Shown: positions 22,236 through 34,827, counted from the first letter of the stretch. The stretch is 64,000 nucleotides of DNA from Diphasiastrum complanatum (GCA_029204225.1 CM055103.1:3665419-3729418); one strand, 5' to 3'. Notes: a model not told the origin generated them from the letters alone. Translations and numbers: made by a program.

Positions 22236-23785
22236 CTCGAGGGCTAGATCCGACTGATGTAGATTTTGGTTGGATTGCTTTTTTCACCAATGAGTTAAGT
22301 GAAAAAAATTATAAGAGCAAAAAGAAAAATTGCATAACATGTGGCAATAGTTTTAGTTCATAAAGTGTTGGGAATCGAAAACATTTGATATGATAAAATG
22401 ATTATCTTGTATAGAAACCTATGGTTGGATTGAACATGAAATTGCAATGCATGACTTGTGTATCAACTAACCCTTAACTTGTTAATGGGAGATATTTAGC
22501 CATATTATTTAATCAAATTTGTTTTTAATGGAAATTATTTTTCCGGAGGAAAATAGGATGAATAGTACATCACCTCCTTTAACCAATTCTCATTCCTAAA
22601 TTTGTCATGAAAAAGGAGAATGATTGTTGAGACTTAGGTTCCTTTTTAGTGAAGTTAAATAAAAGAGGGGAGGTGATTGGAAAGTAGGAGTTAGTTCGAG
22701 GTTGGAGTTCGAAAAATTTCCTTGAATCCTAGCCTTGTATTGTTGAATGAAATTCAAAACTGAAATTTTTTGCAGTCAAGATTTGGAGGCTCCAGCCAAA
22801 TTTCTAATTGAATAGTTCACTTGAATAATGTAAAATTGACTCTTATGAAAACTCAACAACCAAGATATGTAGCCTTTATAAACTCAAGGATGTGGCAAAG
22901 GGATTGTAAACTAATGGATGAATTGTAGTTTAAATTACTTTTCTACAAGATTGGTAGCAATAAGAAATATCTAGTTGTAGAGGATATAGATAACTTGTTA
23001 CTAATGAACTAGAGGTTCAATCTGATAATAATTCCAATAGGATTCTTCCAATTAAGTCTGTTTTTTTGTGATGATGGATTTTTAGATTCATACTAAATTA
23101 CTATAGTAAATCTAAGAGGTGAGATTTCTAAGAATATGGTTGTAAGGCCGAGTTCCTATATGTTTTATAGGAAGTTCTAATTGGAGTGTTTGATCTCTGG
23201 ATGATAAGATCGTGAAGTAGAGGAGTTTCTTGGAGGAAGAACCTATGGTATGAGACACAAGCAATTCCATAGGGGAGATGCAATATTGATTGGATCTAGT
23301 TAACAATGATGGTGCTAGGGACCCAGCTCCATAGGGTCCTAAAGACTGCTTTTCCGCGGAACCCCCACGTTTAAAAAAAAAAAAACGGTTATCTTTCTAG
23401 TCCCACTGACTTGCCCCGCTGTCTTGCAGCGAAGAAGGGTTTGTCTGTCCGTAGGCAGAGGAGAGAGAAAACCAGCGATGAAGAGAGGGGGGTTCTGCTG
23501 GCAAGAAAAGTGGTGGGTGGCCAGGATTGCTTATGTGGAGGCTAGGTGGCAAGGAAAGGCCACATGGTAGTGGGTAGGCAAGCATGAAGAGGGAGGCATG
23601 CCTCTCCTATGCAAGTTTTCATGAGAAGATGAGGTGGAGGTGGTGGTGCATGCTTCTTCTTGCTCTCTCTTATTCTTTATGGCAGCTATGGACAATACCA
23701 TTTGTATCTACCTTCCTTGAGTTGCTTTTGATCTTTTTCAGTTCTCTCTTTCTTAATTCACCTCTCTTGCTCTTGAGGTATGGAT
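22236..23785. other. intergenic; possible decayed LTR near the right end
   Basis: Mostly AT-rich with no gene. The 23300-23785 part lies directly upstream of gypsy gag on the plus strand and could contain its LTR, but no TG/CA boundary or primer-binding site was identified. A poly-A run lies at about 23372. Confidence 0.4.
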
Positions 23786-23787
23786 CC

Positions 23788-26190
23788 TAATCCTACCACA
23801 CAGCCCATGTCTCATACTCATGAGGTAATGACATCTACCTCTACCATGGATTCCAAAGCTTTGTTGCTTGCAATTAACAATCTACAACAATAGATTATTG
23901 ATTTGCAATCGAAACACTCTCGGGATCAGCATGATTTGAAGGAGTTGATGCAGTTAAGATAGCTATTGCATCAACCCTTGTTCACCCCTGAGATTTTTGC
24001 TGGGGAAAAGAAGGATACAACCCCGGAGGTGGTCTTGTCGTGGATCGTGATTGATGGAATTCGCACTTTTCCATGAGTTCCTAAGATTTGGGAAGATTAT
24101 TGTAAGGCCTTTAAGACGGCCTTCCTTCCTATTCTTGATGACTTTGAATTTTATCATCAGTATGCAACAATCCATATGGGAACCGGCCCCTGGATCAGTA
24201 TTTACAAGAATTTCAGGAGGTCTATTATCATTTTGCAACTAGAATAGACCCACTTTTAGTAAAGTTGCATTTCCAAAGAAATCGAAAGATAAGGCAAAAG
24301 ATGGGTCTTCGGGTTCTAGTAAACCGAAGAAAAGATCTACCTTGGACCAGGAAACCTTTATGAAAGTCAGAAGTGACAATCTGTGCTTTAATTGCATGGA
24401 ACCAGGTCATGTCGTGAAGGAATGTCCGAAGAAATGGAAAGCTAAAGGGGCATATTAAGATGCCAGGTAACTCTAGCATATCTAATGTAGATCTTTCCTT
24501 TGCCGGTAATTCTGTATGTGAGCATTGTTGTTTTAGGCTGTTTTTGGTCCTCATGACCTCATTCGGATGAAAGAGGTTGTGGGTGGCCAAGCCGTGATAG
24601 TTTTATTTGATGATGATTCCACACACAATTTTATTTACGCTAATTTGTTGCAGAAGCTAAGGGTGGAAACAAGGTAAAGTGACTACCGATACACAGTGAA
24701 GCTGGCAACAAGAGCGGAAAGCCAAGTTTGCGACCGGATAGTCCCACGTCTACCGATTCAATACAAGCCTTTAAGGATAAATTAGACTTTCACATTATGA
24801 ATCTAGATAGGGTAGATGTAATACTTGGAAAGGAGTGGTTCTATGAGAGGAACGAGTCTATGAAAAAAAACTATGTAACTCACAGTTTGTCGGTCTTGCA
24901 TAATAACACTCACTCACAGAATTAAATGGAAATGTTGATATTTCTACTCCGTATATGCTTTCTACTTTAGAAACAGTTAAATGTATGGATGTTGTGGATT
25001 GTAATTCTTACTTATGTTGGTTAAAAGATTTTACCTATCATGAAGAGTATAATTTGCAATTTTACAATCTCTAAATGGAATTAATGTCTAATAACCTAAA
25101 GCAAAAAAATTCACCCGAAGGTGAAATCTTTAGGAAACTTAGGCAAGAATTTAACGATGTGTTTCCTGAGCAGCTTCTTGAGGGTCTTCTCCCCTCTAGG
25201 GGTGTTGACCATGCTATTAAACTGATTCCTGGTAGTTTTCCTATATCATTGTATCCATATAGGATGAGTACTACTGAAGAGGATGAAGTTTATAGGCAAC
25301 TACAAAATTACCTTAAGATGGGCCATGTAAGGCCTAGTAAATCTCCTTGGGGGGCACATGTGCTCCTTGATGAAGGTACTCGTCTTTGTGTGGACTTTAA
25401 GAAATTAAACAAGTCAACAATTAAAAACCGTTATCCTTTGTCGCAAATGTATGAACTGTTTGATCGATTGCATGGTGCAAGGTACTTCATCAAAATCGAT
25501 TTGAGATCAGGGTATCATCAGATTCGCATAAAGACCGAGGATGTTGAAAAAACCGGCTTCAGAACTAGGTGCAGCCATTATAAGTTTCTAGTTTTACCAT
25601 TGGGCTTGACAAATGCTCCAGCAGATGATGAAAGATCTTCTTCGTCCATATCTGGGAAAGTTCATGATAGTGTACTTAGATGATATTCTCATCTATAGTA
25701 AGACCTTGGAGGAGCATGAGGAGCACCTCAAAACTATCTTAAAGTTATTTAGACAGGAGAAGCTTTTTGCCAAGGAGTCCATATGCATTTTCTTCCAGAA
25801 GGGGTTACTTTATCTCGATCACGTTATTTCGGACCATGGGTTAGAATTTGACCCAAATACAGTCCGATAGGTACGTGAATGGCCTATTTCTAAAACCATC
25901 AGAGAGGTTAAGTCCTTTTTTTAATGAGATTTTTTCATAGATTTATCTTGCGATATGCATTAATTGCATTAGCCTTGACAATGTTCTCAAAGGGGCTAAG
26001 AGAGTTAGCCGGCACAATAAGTTCAGTCCTCCAATTACTTGGTGGGCTTGAGACGGATGCTAGTGACTATGCTTAGGTGCAGTCCTATATCAGAATGGTA
26101 GACCGGTTGCTTTTGAAAGCAAGAAGTTAGATCCTGCTCAAAGGCGGTATTCCACCTATGACAAGGAGCAAGTGAGAATGCACTCCGACA
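23788..26190 (+). pseudogene. Ty3/gypsy gag-pol remnant (gag to RNase H)
   Basis: In order: a gag region starting MDPNPTTQPMS (23780s, with stops), then a CCHC knuckle CFNCMEPGHVVKEC (about 24380). A protease block follows with LFDDDSTHNFI (about 24603), altered from the usual LFDSGATHNFI, and VDVILGKEW (about 24808). RT (25075-25870) has [36 protein letters not shown] and, after a frameshift at about 25615, the catalytic [14 protein letters not shown] start of RNase H with ETDASDYA and RPVAFESKKLDPAQRRYS runs to about 26165. Several stops and frameshifts. Integrase is missing on this strand. Confidence 0.85.
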
Positions 26191-28131
26191 ACATCTAGCT
26201 ACCAAGCTCATAACCCAATGAATCCAAGTGAGAGAAGTATCGATATATTTACACACACCCAAGCTCCTCCCTAACTAGGAGTGAACTAGGACACCTCGTT
26301 GGGACATTTGCAACCTAACCGAACCACATCTACCACTACTCTATGAGTCACTGCTAGTTCCAAGCAAAGTCCACCATCATAAATTTTAGGTCTCACCAAG
26401 CCACTACTTATGATGATGCGTTATCAGGACCCCAATTCTCACATCATCACAATTAATATACAGGAGCTAGGGCCCGCGACCAATCACAAGATTGCTCCAT
26501 GGTCAAATATAGCTAACTATGGTTAGTTCATAGATGTGTTCCATTTCGGAACATTGCGTTCCGGAACGAGAGTTCTGGAATTCTGCATCATTTCAGATCG
26601 GAGCACTACAATTTTTTTTTTAGCCATGTGTTGGGATTGGGGAAAATCGGAAAAATTTATATCTAGGTCTGTAAAAAAAAAAATTCAAACACATGGCAAA
26701 ACATAGTAACTACTAAGTAACAACTGTTAAGTACTTACTACTAGTCTACAGACTACTACTAATTGAACAAAGCATTCGGGCTTCAACATGCTGGCTAAAT
26801 CTGAAACTTGAAAGCAATCACATATTGCATACTACAGTGCTAAGTGTATATGATACAAAAACATGGCAACTGATCCACATTCCACACATGCCTCATGAGA
26901 ATGACCAATATGTCTGATGTCATAAACGATAAAGCTCTAATATACAATGAGTGGGCCAATGGCCAAGTACATGAATATGATAGATGGACTATGGACAATA
27001 GACTCATAGACCGATGGAAAGTGGATAGGTGAAAAAAGGGAGCTAAAACAAGCCTAGGGCCGCATAAGATGTAGACCGTAATGCCAATGGACACCTAAGA
27101 CCTACCCTATATCCCTAAGCCCTTGTTGCTTTAAACTCCTCGTTAGGGCCACCAGCCACTTTCACCTAACTATGCAACTTCAAAATCCATCTACCTGAAA
27201 TAGTGCATATGATAGTAGAAAAAGACTGTGAAATATCAATTGATTATGATCTGATAAAATATCAAGAGCAATCAACAATAAGCTGGTGTGGAAGCTTATA
27301 CAATAGTACAATGCCTTGGAGTTCTCCCAAAGCTCTCAATTTCAAAATTTGTCATATCAAAATGAGAGGAGACAATGTACATCTACAGTCTCTAGAATCA
27401 CCTTGGGTTAGGGCAAGATGAATCTTCTCTGTCACCTTACAAAAAGATCAGGGTCATGCTGACATCTTGAGTCCCTAAAAATCATTGCCTATGACCAAAT
27501 GTCTCAAAAAATTACCCAATGTAGTTAATTTAACACTTGATGAGTCTGAATAAGTTAAAATGCCCCAAGTACAGCAGAATAACATACACCCTAATTACAT
27601 ATCTGTAACTGCCCCCAGTCTCACAATTTAATAGATAGGAAAATACATCAGAAAGTAAGCCAAATTTTCTTATAGCCATTCACCTTGATAGAGCTTTCCT
27701 TACCGAAGCAACACCTTTTCAATATCAACCTCATCCAACTGGTTTAACCATATACAAAAAATTCAAGAAACCACGTACTCAATACAGAATGTGAAGTTGC
27801 ACATACACGAGCACGAATGAACAAAAACACATATACAAACATGCACCTTAAGCAGAGGAAACATCAGCTTTCACTCTGGTGACACCACAAAATTCAAATT
27901 GTTTGGTATGTATGAAAAACAATTCAAATTCAAATTGATGACCACGAGCCCATCAAACTGAGCTGGCCTGTAGATATGTGGCATTGTAACCAGAGAACAT
28001 CGAAGACCTACTGGTTTTGCCACAGAAAACTCATTAGCAGTTCACAGCCAATATAGAGATACTATGAGCAAACTGACATTTTGGAGATGTTTATATAGGC
28101 ATTCAAGTTCAGATGGAGGTATCTCATTGAT
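26191..28131. other. intergenic; no gene seen
   Basis: No retroelement motif or splice-compatible coding frame was found. The part next to 28131 is the 3-prime flank of the mutarotase gene. Confidence 0.5.
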
Positions 28132-30254
28132 TCAGCTGAGGGGGGGTGCATCATTGCTCCTATCTTCTTCAAAAGAAAACCTATATATCATGACATGTTT
28201 GTAAGTTTGCCCTGGCAAAATGAAAATGGATGGAAAATTGGGCTGATTAATGGCGTTAGGAAAGCCCTGAGTCTCTAGACAAAAACCTGCATGCTTTCTA
28301 TACACGTACCCTCCTTTGCCCAAAACCTCATCGAGAAAGTTCCCTGTGTAGAACTGCATCCCAGGTGCATTTGTCAATAGCTCCAATACCCGCCCACTTG
28401 ATCGATCCCTCGCTCTAGCAGCAAGATGCAGACCCTGTTCCCGCAGCTCACCATCAAGCACATAGTTATGGTCATATCCCCCAGGTACTTTATCGATTCT
28501 GCTGCCAATCTGAGCCTCTTCTGTGAAATCGAATGGAGTGTTATGAACAGGAGTAAGTAGTCCAACAGGGATTTGATGATCATTTACAGGAGTGATCTGC
28601 GAAGCCCATATGCGTAGCCAATGGTTCAATATGTCCCCACTATTATGGCCACACAAATTCCAATAGGTATGTTGGGCCAAGCTTACTGGGGTTGCTTTGG
28701 TTTCTGCTACTGCCTCCATCTCTGTTCTCACCTCAAAATCCTTGCTGATAATGTATGTGACAGTCACCATCAAATCACCAGGAAACCCTGTTTTTTCCCT
28801 TCTTTATTAAAAAAAGCCACTTTTCAAAATGCCGATAGAAGTGGTAGCACATAAAGCTTGAATCTTTAATATGCACAGCCAATTCATGCTGGCATGAACT
28901 GGAACACAGATGATACTAGGGTGAAGGTTTCAGGCTAAAGAAGAAAAACGTACAAGTAACTTTTTCTTTTATCTGCTGCTAGGATATGCTGATCCAAAGC
29001 AATGCAAAGACTAGCTGGTAGTCCAGATAGTGTCTGATGTGCCTTACCTTGATCGCCATCAAAACTATGGTGTGTAAACTGCACAGATGGCCCCTCTGGA
29101 TTGTTCACCTCTCTCGACTCCCACAGTACTTTGTCGTAACCCACAAACCCCCCTGGTAACCCACAAGCATGATCCACCCATTAGCTTACATGAACAGGAG
29201 CGTTACTTCCTACCATGAAATGGGGTAACCAACTTAGCAGTCTAGTTGCTATGCATAGCCCTGCTGGATAAAAAGTGTTCCTGTCATTGTGGCTATGCTA
29301 TGTAGTTATAACTTGACGCAATGCATCTAGTGAAAAAATTGCACTATAAAACCAGTCTGTGACTGGGTATATTGAATGGAATGGAGCTAGAGAGACTTGG
29401 ACCGTGGAGGGTGTTAGGTCCATTGTTAGCAGGAAGATCGTAGCAGTGGCCTTGAAGAGAAAATTTTGCCCCGCCAATCCGATTTGCAACTCTGCCCACA
29501 ATACAGCCGAAGTATGGAGATGTGCCATCCTGAAAAAAAAATTGCCCCATTAAAACATGTAGTAGCTAAACCATACATGCATCACATACGAATAACTGGC
29601 AGCCTCCATACTCAGTTGATTGCATGCAGAAAAGTAGTAACAAACACAAATTGATTCTCATTCTCTCGCCATTGCTCTTGTACACTTATGAGGTTCCATA
29701 TGCATTTCCTATGAAAAATGAATCTATATTTCAAAACATAGCTCCATTGGATCTCGCTTTATGGCTTTATTGATTCTATTAAAGTCATGAACCAATTCAG
29801 GACTTGAATCTGGATTCCGACATGTTAAAAGTGATTCTAGGACAATATAAAGCTAGTATAACCAGAAAGCTCAAAACGCCTTCACATTCAATGAAATGGG
29901 TTGAAAAATGTAGCTTTCCATGTAAGGCTTGGCATTGTCGAAGCCCAGCACTATATCTGCCACTTCACCTGTTGGCAAACCCATGTTTTTCCAATCAGTC
30001 AATCAAATTCGTTATTTTCCAATACTAAACGGCGAGATCAGAAGAAGACAACACCTGTGTGCTGAGATCAGCCAATGAGTGAAAAGTGAATAATAAGAAC
30101 GAAGAAAGAGGCTTGCCTCCTTGAGCATCAGGCAGGCAAAGCGAAGTAATGGTGGCGCCCCAGTTGGTGAGTTTGAGGTGCATTCTTCCTCTTCGTAGTG
30201 TGTAGAGAAGCACACCATCGCCCCACTTCTCCACCTCCACAATTCCTTCGCCAC

Positions 30255-30258
<4 letters not shown>
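28132..30258 (-). CDS. aldose 1-epimerase / galactose mutarotase-like protein
   Basis: Five exons on the minus strand: 30258-30117, 29968-29919, 29529-29403, 29152-29048 and 28787-28132. Together they give about 359 residues, near the plant family length. The family interconverts alpha and beta anomers of galactose or glucose. Key blocks are [69 protein letters not shown] (catalytic His), [24 protein letters not shown] and [12 protein letters not shown] (catalytic Glu). No signal peptide is evident. Introns 3 and 4 are GT/AG. The intron 1 donor reads GCAAGC. The intron 2 donor at the family-consistent position reads GAAAGC. An in-frame GT lies 33 nt further on and would add 11 residues. A GA microsatellite lies in the 5-prime leader. 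The gene sits between inverted repeats. Confidence 0.9.

Positions 30259-30294
<36 letters not shown>
30259..30294 (-). repeat. (GA)n leader microsatellite of the mutarotase gene
   Basis: About 18 CT/GA units immediately upstream of the ATG. CT/GA repeats are common in plant 5-prime leaders and core promoters. Confidence 0.9.
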
Positions 30295-30295
<1 letters not shown>

Positions 30296-30479
30296 ATTCT
30301 AGTATTGTTTTCCAATTTCTAAGAGCATTTCTTTTTTGTCCATTTGGGTTGAGGGTTTTTATCCAATTGTACCATCTCATATTTTGCAAGCAAAACCTAG
30401 ATGCATTTTTTGAAAAACCAAGATGCATATTTTGCAAGCAAATGTTTGTAGCCAGCTTTGCTTGTTCAAGAGATTCAAA

Positions 30480-30610
30480 GCACACATGTCATATCTAATA
30501 TCTAAGATCAAAGCAGAGTTTCGTATCTCAGATCTTAGAAAGCACAGATATCATATCTAAGATCTAAGATTATAGCCAATTCAAGTGACGTTTAACATCT
30601 AAGATCATAA
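30480..30610. repeat. short repeats of the ATCTAAGATC type
   Basis: ATATCTAAGATC-like words recur at about 30497, 30554, 30563 and 30596, with the variant CTCAGATCTTAG at about 30525. Nothing else is recognisable. Confidence 0.6.
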
Positions 30611-30707
30611 TTAATTCAACCATGAGATCAATGAACTCTAGGGGTATTAACAAGAATTTTGTGTTATTCCACAAAGGCTTTGCCATAAACATGCCATTTC
30701 TTACAAT

Positions 30708-30717
30708 TGTATGAAAG
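30708..30717 (+). repeat. SINE target-site duplication, left copy
   Basis: TGTATGAAAG is repeated exactly at 30896-30905, directly after the poly-A tail. Confidence 0.85.
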
Positions 30718-30895
30718 GTGCATCACAGTTGGGTGCACTGGGTAGAGTTATTGACTGTCACCGGAAAGGTGCAGGCTTGAATCCAGACCACTATGTAGTG
30801 ACATCTAAGGAGACTAGCTCCGTAAATGGCATTGCCAAGCTGTATATGTTGTATATAACGACCACTAGTTGCTTAACATGTATGCAAAAAAAAAA
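30718..30895 (+). mobile_element. tRNA-derived SINE
   Basis: A 178-bp element. Its head has an A-box-like TGGGTAGAGTTATTG (about 30739-30753) and a B-box GGCTTGAATCC (about 30774-30784), spaced as in internal RNA polymerase III promoters. It ends in about 10 A residues and is bounded by a perfect 10-bp duplication. These are the defining features of a plant SINE mobilised by a LINE. It has no coding capacity. The family name is not known to me. Confidence 0.85.
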
Positions 30896-30905
30896 TGTAT
30901 GAAAG

Positions 30906-32019
30906 TGTAAATATCTTGAAAGACAAATGTCATTGAGTAAGGTGCAATGCAAGGTCATACGATAACAGGCACAATAACGAAGTAGAATTGAGATGGGAAA
31001 AAATTTGACCGATTTATTCACAAACAATTTATTTTCTTCTTTGTCGCGATAATGACAAGCTATAGTGATGATTTGCTAAAAGATGAGGTCTCTCTTCAGT
31101 GAGTTTGTGCGTTAAAATGAGAGTTTGTATTTTTTAATTCTTTTTAAATGCATCTTTTGATTTTTATGTTTCAACAATTTGAGTGCCATGCATACGACAA
31201 ATCATTTTGAGATACATCAATGACCTTGTTAACATAGAAGTAATAATAGTGCTTACTTGATCTTCTATTTTATTTTATAATATCAAAATAGCCTTGCATA
31301 TAGATAAGTAAATTGGTCTACAAATAATCGACCCCCTACAAGGAATAAAGGAAAATACAGACAAGAAATAAATGTGCACAATTTATGATTATCATTGCCT
31401 ATAGAGAATGGGATTCCATGGGTTGAAAGCTCGTCAACAAAAAATCATCAAAGCAGACGGGCTTTACCGCCAAACATGCAACAATCATCTTTTTCTGAGA
31501 GGAGGAACCTACTCAAGTGGGGTTTTCCATATATTTGAAATAGCCACAGTTGCTCTTACTATTTTGAGTAGGAGAGCTCCCATTGAGTTGAGAGAGCTCA
31601 TCAACAAAGTGGGGAAAAAAGGCATGTGGCACACCACAGTATACACCTAAAGTTATTTGTTGGGCCATGGAATGTGGTAAAATGGAGCTCTTTGGGACAT
31701 GCAACATCCACATCACATGCTTGTGTCATGCATAAATTATGAGAGTATATAAACCAAAAGACCTTTGGCATTGCATGCTAGTGGTGTCATGCATAGTTGT
31801 GTTAGACCCTAAAGTTGAGACACAAGCATTATTGTGAATGTATACTTAGACTCGGCTACAACTATGTATCATCTAGAGGAAGAAATTTCCAAATAGTTGT
31901 ACACTTCCTTTAACAATGACTTTCTTATAAACTTCATTGATCAACCTCAACACAATGTTGCCTTTGCAAGGTAAGGCCTAAAAAAGCCTGAAAGATGACA
32001 TGGCCTCACCATAGTCCAA

Positions 32020-32020
<1 letters not shown>
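30906..32020. other. intergenic; no gene seen
   Basis: Only short ORFs without family motifs. Confidence 0.5.

Positions 32021-32021
<1 letters not shown>

Positions 32022-32076
<55 letters not shown>
32022..32076. repeat. (CT)n microsatellite
   Basis: About 27 CT units. The arginine/glutamate-rich frame on the minus strand is an artefact. Confidence 0.95.
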
Positions 32077-32077
<1 letters not shown>

Positions 32078-32295
32078 CTAGCGCTCGTTTGCTTGCGCTC
32101 TTTGTCTCTCACAAGAACATGCGCTCTGTCTCTCACAAGAACACGTCTCTCACTATGGAGATCGCAGAACCTCGCTCTCCATCGCTCACGGTGTGTCTCT
32201 CTCTCGAACTTTCGAGATTGCCTCTGATTCTGGAACATTCTCTTTCTAGAACATTCTTTGTTCTCAAAGTTGCACGTCAAATGCTCGTGGATGAT

Positions 32296-32356
32296 GTTTT
32301 AGGGCACACGTGGCCCAATCAAAATTCCAGAATCGCTTTTTGTCTATAACAGCCTA

Positions 32357-32368
<12 letters not shown>
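32296..32368 (+). repeat. 70-bp block shared with 47495-47567
   Basis: Both copies contain TTTTAGGGC, then ACGTGGCCCA, then AGAATC and a final CATTCTCTC leading into a CT microsatellite. The centre approximates the palindrome GGGCCACGTGGCCC, which includes a G-box. Confidence 0.6.

Positions 32369-32421
<53 letters not shown>
32361..32421. repeat. (CT)n microsatellite
   Basis: About 30 CT units. Confidence 0.95.
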
Positions 32422-32423
<2 letters not shown>

Positions 32424-32424
32424 A

Positions 32425-33129
32425 ATTGCTACTATTTTCGACTTTTATGGTTTTTCCAATTCAGTCTTTAGCTCTATAATTGTAACTTTTATAAGTATTT
32501 TACATTTGTATTAGTTCAATATCTTAAGATGAAACATTGCAACCAATTTTAAAAGTAGAATTTGATTCAATATTTGTCTATGGGTCAAATGCAAGTCACA
32601 TCTCAAACAAGAACCAATTCAACTAACACCTCTTGGTTATCAAAATTTCAAACTTTAGGTTTTCTGAAACAATCTATTTAACGATGTAGTTCCACCACAA
32701 TTGAGAAATAACACTTCCTACCATCATAACAACATTCTCTCTAAAATATCGACATCTTTTCCAACTTTAGAGTCTTTCCAGATTTTCTTTCTATGTTCAA
32801 TTTTTAGCCCAAAAGCCATAAATTCACTTTGGTAATTTGTAGCACTTATTATTACATCTATGCAACTAGCTTCATGAAAACTTTGGATTCATTTGAACAC
32901 TTGTCATATCTAAGTTGGTAGTCAAAACTTGCCAATTACCTCAAACAGTGGTGTGGACAAATCAACAGCTATACATTGACAAGCATCTAGATTGCTCTAT
33001 TGATTGCAAGGTCATTAATGAAGTTCTTGCAAGTTTTCACAAAAGCTCAAGCTAGGTCTACACTTTAGTCTCTCTAGAGTGACTCTTTGGGATCTCTAAG
33101 TTATTGTTATACTTCAATTGTGCTTCTGC
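32425..33129. other. intergenic, AT-rich
   Basis: No supported gene. Confidence 0.5.
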
Positions 33130-33668
33130 TTGTTTGCATATCCTGTAAATAACTGGAGTCATTAGTGCCAGAAATGACTTGAAGTAATTTCAGTCAATAT
33201 TCCTATATTGCAAATTAATTTTTAACTTAATCATATCAACTTGAAGGCAATGATGATAAGAGTTGACTTGCATATAATCACAAATGGAGAAGCTCAATTA
33301 AACAAGTCGATGGTATTTGTGACTTGAAGATGCATATCATCAATATAAAAAAAATTCTTGTTAGTCAATTCATATCAACATGTGTATATCTTACCATTCC
33401 AACAATAAATCAACAGAATCTCACACGTCCATAATATAGTTTGCAGCACAAATCCCACAATCTCAGCCAAAGATCTAGATGCCGGCAGCCATGCACAGAC
33501 CAATTTCATAGTCACCATCTTGTGTCAATTTGTCATAGGACTTGAGATAATTTATTCTCACAAAACCATGCAACATTCTGAAGTAAAATGCATGGTCCAA
33601 GGGTAATTTGCATGCACCCACCCACCTCAATGGGTAATCCGTACCATCAACTCCATCAAATTAGCTCG

Positions 33669-33752
33669 ACAGCTCACTAGTTTACCACTGGATATTAAAA
33701 CTCTTCACTCGTTCACTCGACAGCTCACTCGTTCACCACTGGATATTAAAAC
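33669..33752. repeat. tandem duplication within the right arm
   Basis: The unit CGACAGCTCACT through ACTGGATATTAAAACTCTT occurs twice. The left arm appears to have a single copy, so this duplication is younger than the inverted repeat. Confidence 0.7.
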
Positions 33753-34697
33753 TCTTTTTTTGTGTTTTAAACATGTCCTAGGAATATAGTGAAATTGAGT
33801 ACCCAATAAAGCAATCAAAATTCTCTTCTGAACAAGCGATAGACGATTACAGCCATTCCCAAAAAACCCGTTGTGTAAAAAAATAGTTGTATATAGATGA
33901 ACAAGATCGTTTTCAGAATTTGATGAGTTATGTATGCCATATATGTGTAAGAAAATAGGTGTATATAGAATCTAGATGAACAAGATCGTTTTCAGAATTT
34001 CAAACAAAACCAACACTTCTCTGGTCCTACCCTAGTGCAAGACCAAGCATGAAGGCCATCTCAAAAATGGAGTAAACAGTTGACATATTCAACATATGAA
34101 AGGCCCTTAAAATTTTCATCTTAAAATGAATAGAATTTATCTTAACTAATCAAGTGAATTCAAAACTTAAGAGCAACATGCCACTGAAAAATAACCTGGC
34201 ATAAAGCCTGAACCCTTCACCAAACTGGCATCTATAAAAACAGTTTCCTCTACATTAGAGCCTCATCAAATGCAACACTCTGTGACACTATCTTTTAATT
34301 TCCACCATGGATACAAAATGTCTGCTCATCAAAATCTGCTAATCGTTACAGACGAGGTTTCAGCAATTTCCCCTTCCCAGAATGCTTCCTCCAAAGCCCA
34401 CGTTAGCAAGGTGCAGACTATAAGTTCAACATTGATGGGCTTACGTGACCTACAAATATCGGAGGTAAATGTCCAGCAATTCATGTCGAAAATGTCTTGA
34501 GATTTCCCTCTGAGACCTTTCAATTTGAAAGAATATCACCTCGATACTGGGCACGGCATGGTACAAAGATTCGCCCTAACTGCAATTACCATTTTCAGAA
34601 CGTTCAGTGCAAGCTACAATCCCAGACGATGAGTATGGTAAAGTAACTTGCTGCTTTCTTCGCTACCAAGTATTTACGAACTAGTAAGCATATGTCA

Positions 34698-34784
34698 TCA
34701 AGTTTCGGATTCGTATTGCGTGATTGCTTCATCCAGAGAACGCTGAAGTTCTTTGGACCTCCTTTTTGCAAGAGAACTGCATTC
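34698..34784 (-). pseudogene. orphan copy of the RRP43 terminal exon
   Basis: An 87-bp frame on the minus strand, preceded by a preserved CTTCAG acceptor. It encodes the same C-terminus as RRP43 exon 8 (AKRRSKELQRSLDEAITQY and ending ESET) with an Ile-to-Ser change near its start. No upstream RRP43 exons accompany it, so it is a duplicated fragment rather than a gene. Confidence 0.85.
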
Positions 34785-34827
34785 CTGAAGCATAACCTCA
34801 CGTCAGAGTTCTGAAGAAAAAATATAA

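Larger units (their letters stand above)
33130..34827 (-). repeat. inverted repeat, right arm
   Basis: Reverse complement of 16928-18812, about 1.7 kb with small indels. The outer end (34827) carries the orphan RRP43 exon. Similarity fades beyond AATATAA at the outer edge and before TTTGCATATCC at the inner edge. Confidence 0.85.

Noticed and set aside
30718-30790. A functional tRNA gene
   Set aside because: A- and B-box-like sequences are present, but no cloverleaf can be formed with confidence. The poly-A tail and target duplication show a SINE.
16928-34827. Inverted repeat as a transposon with giant terminal repeats
   Set aside because: The arms contain a host exon and have no target duplication or transposase. 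Segmental inverted duplication fits better.
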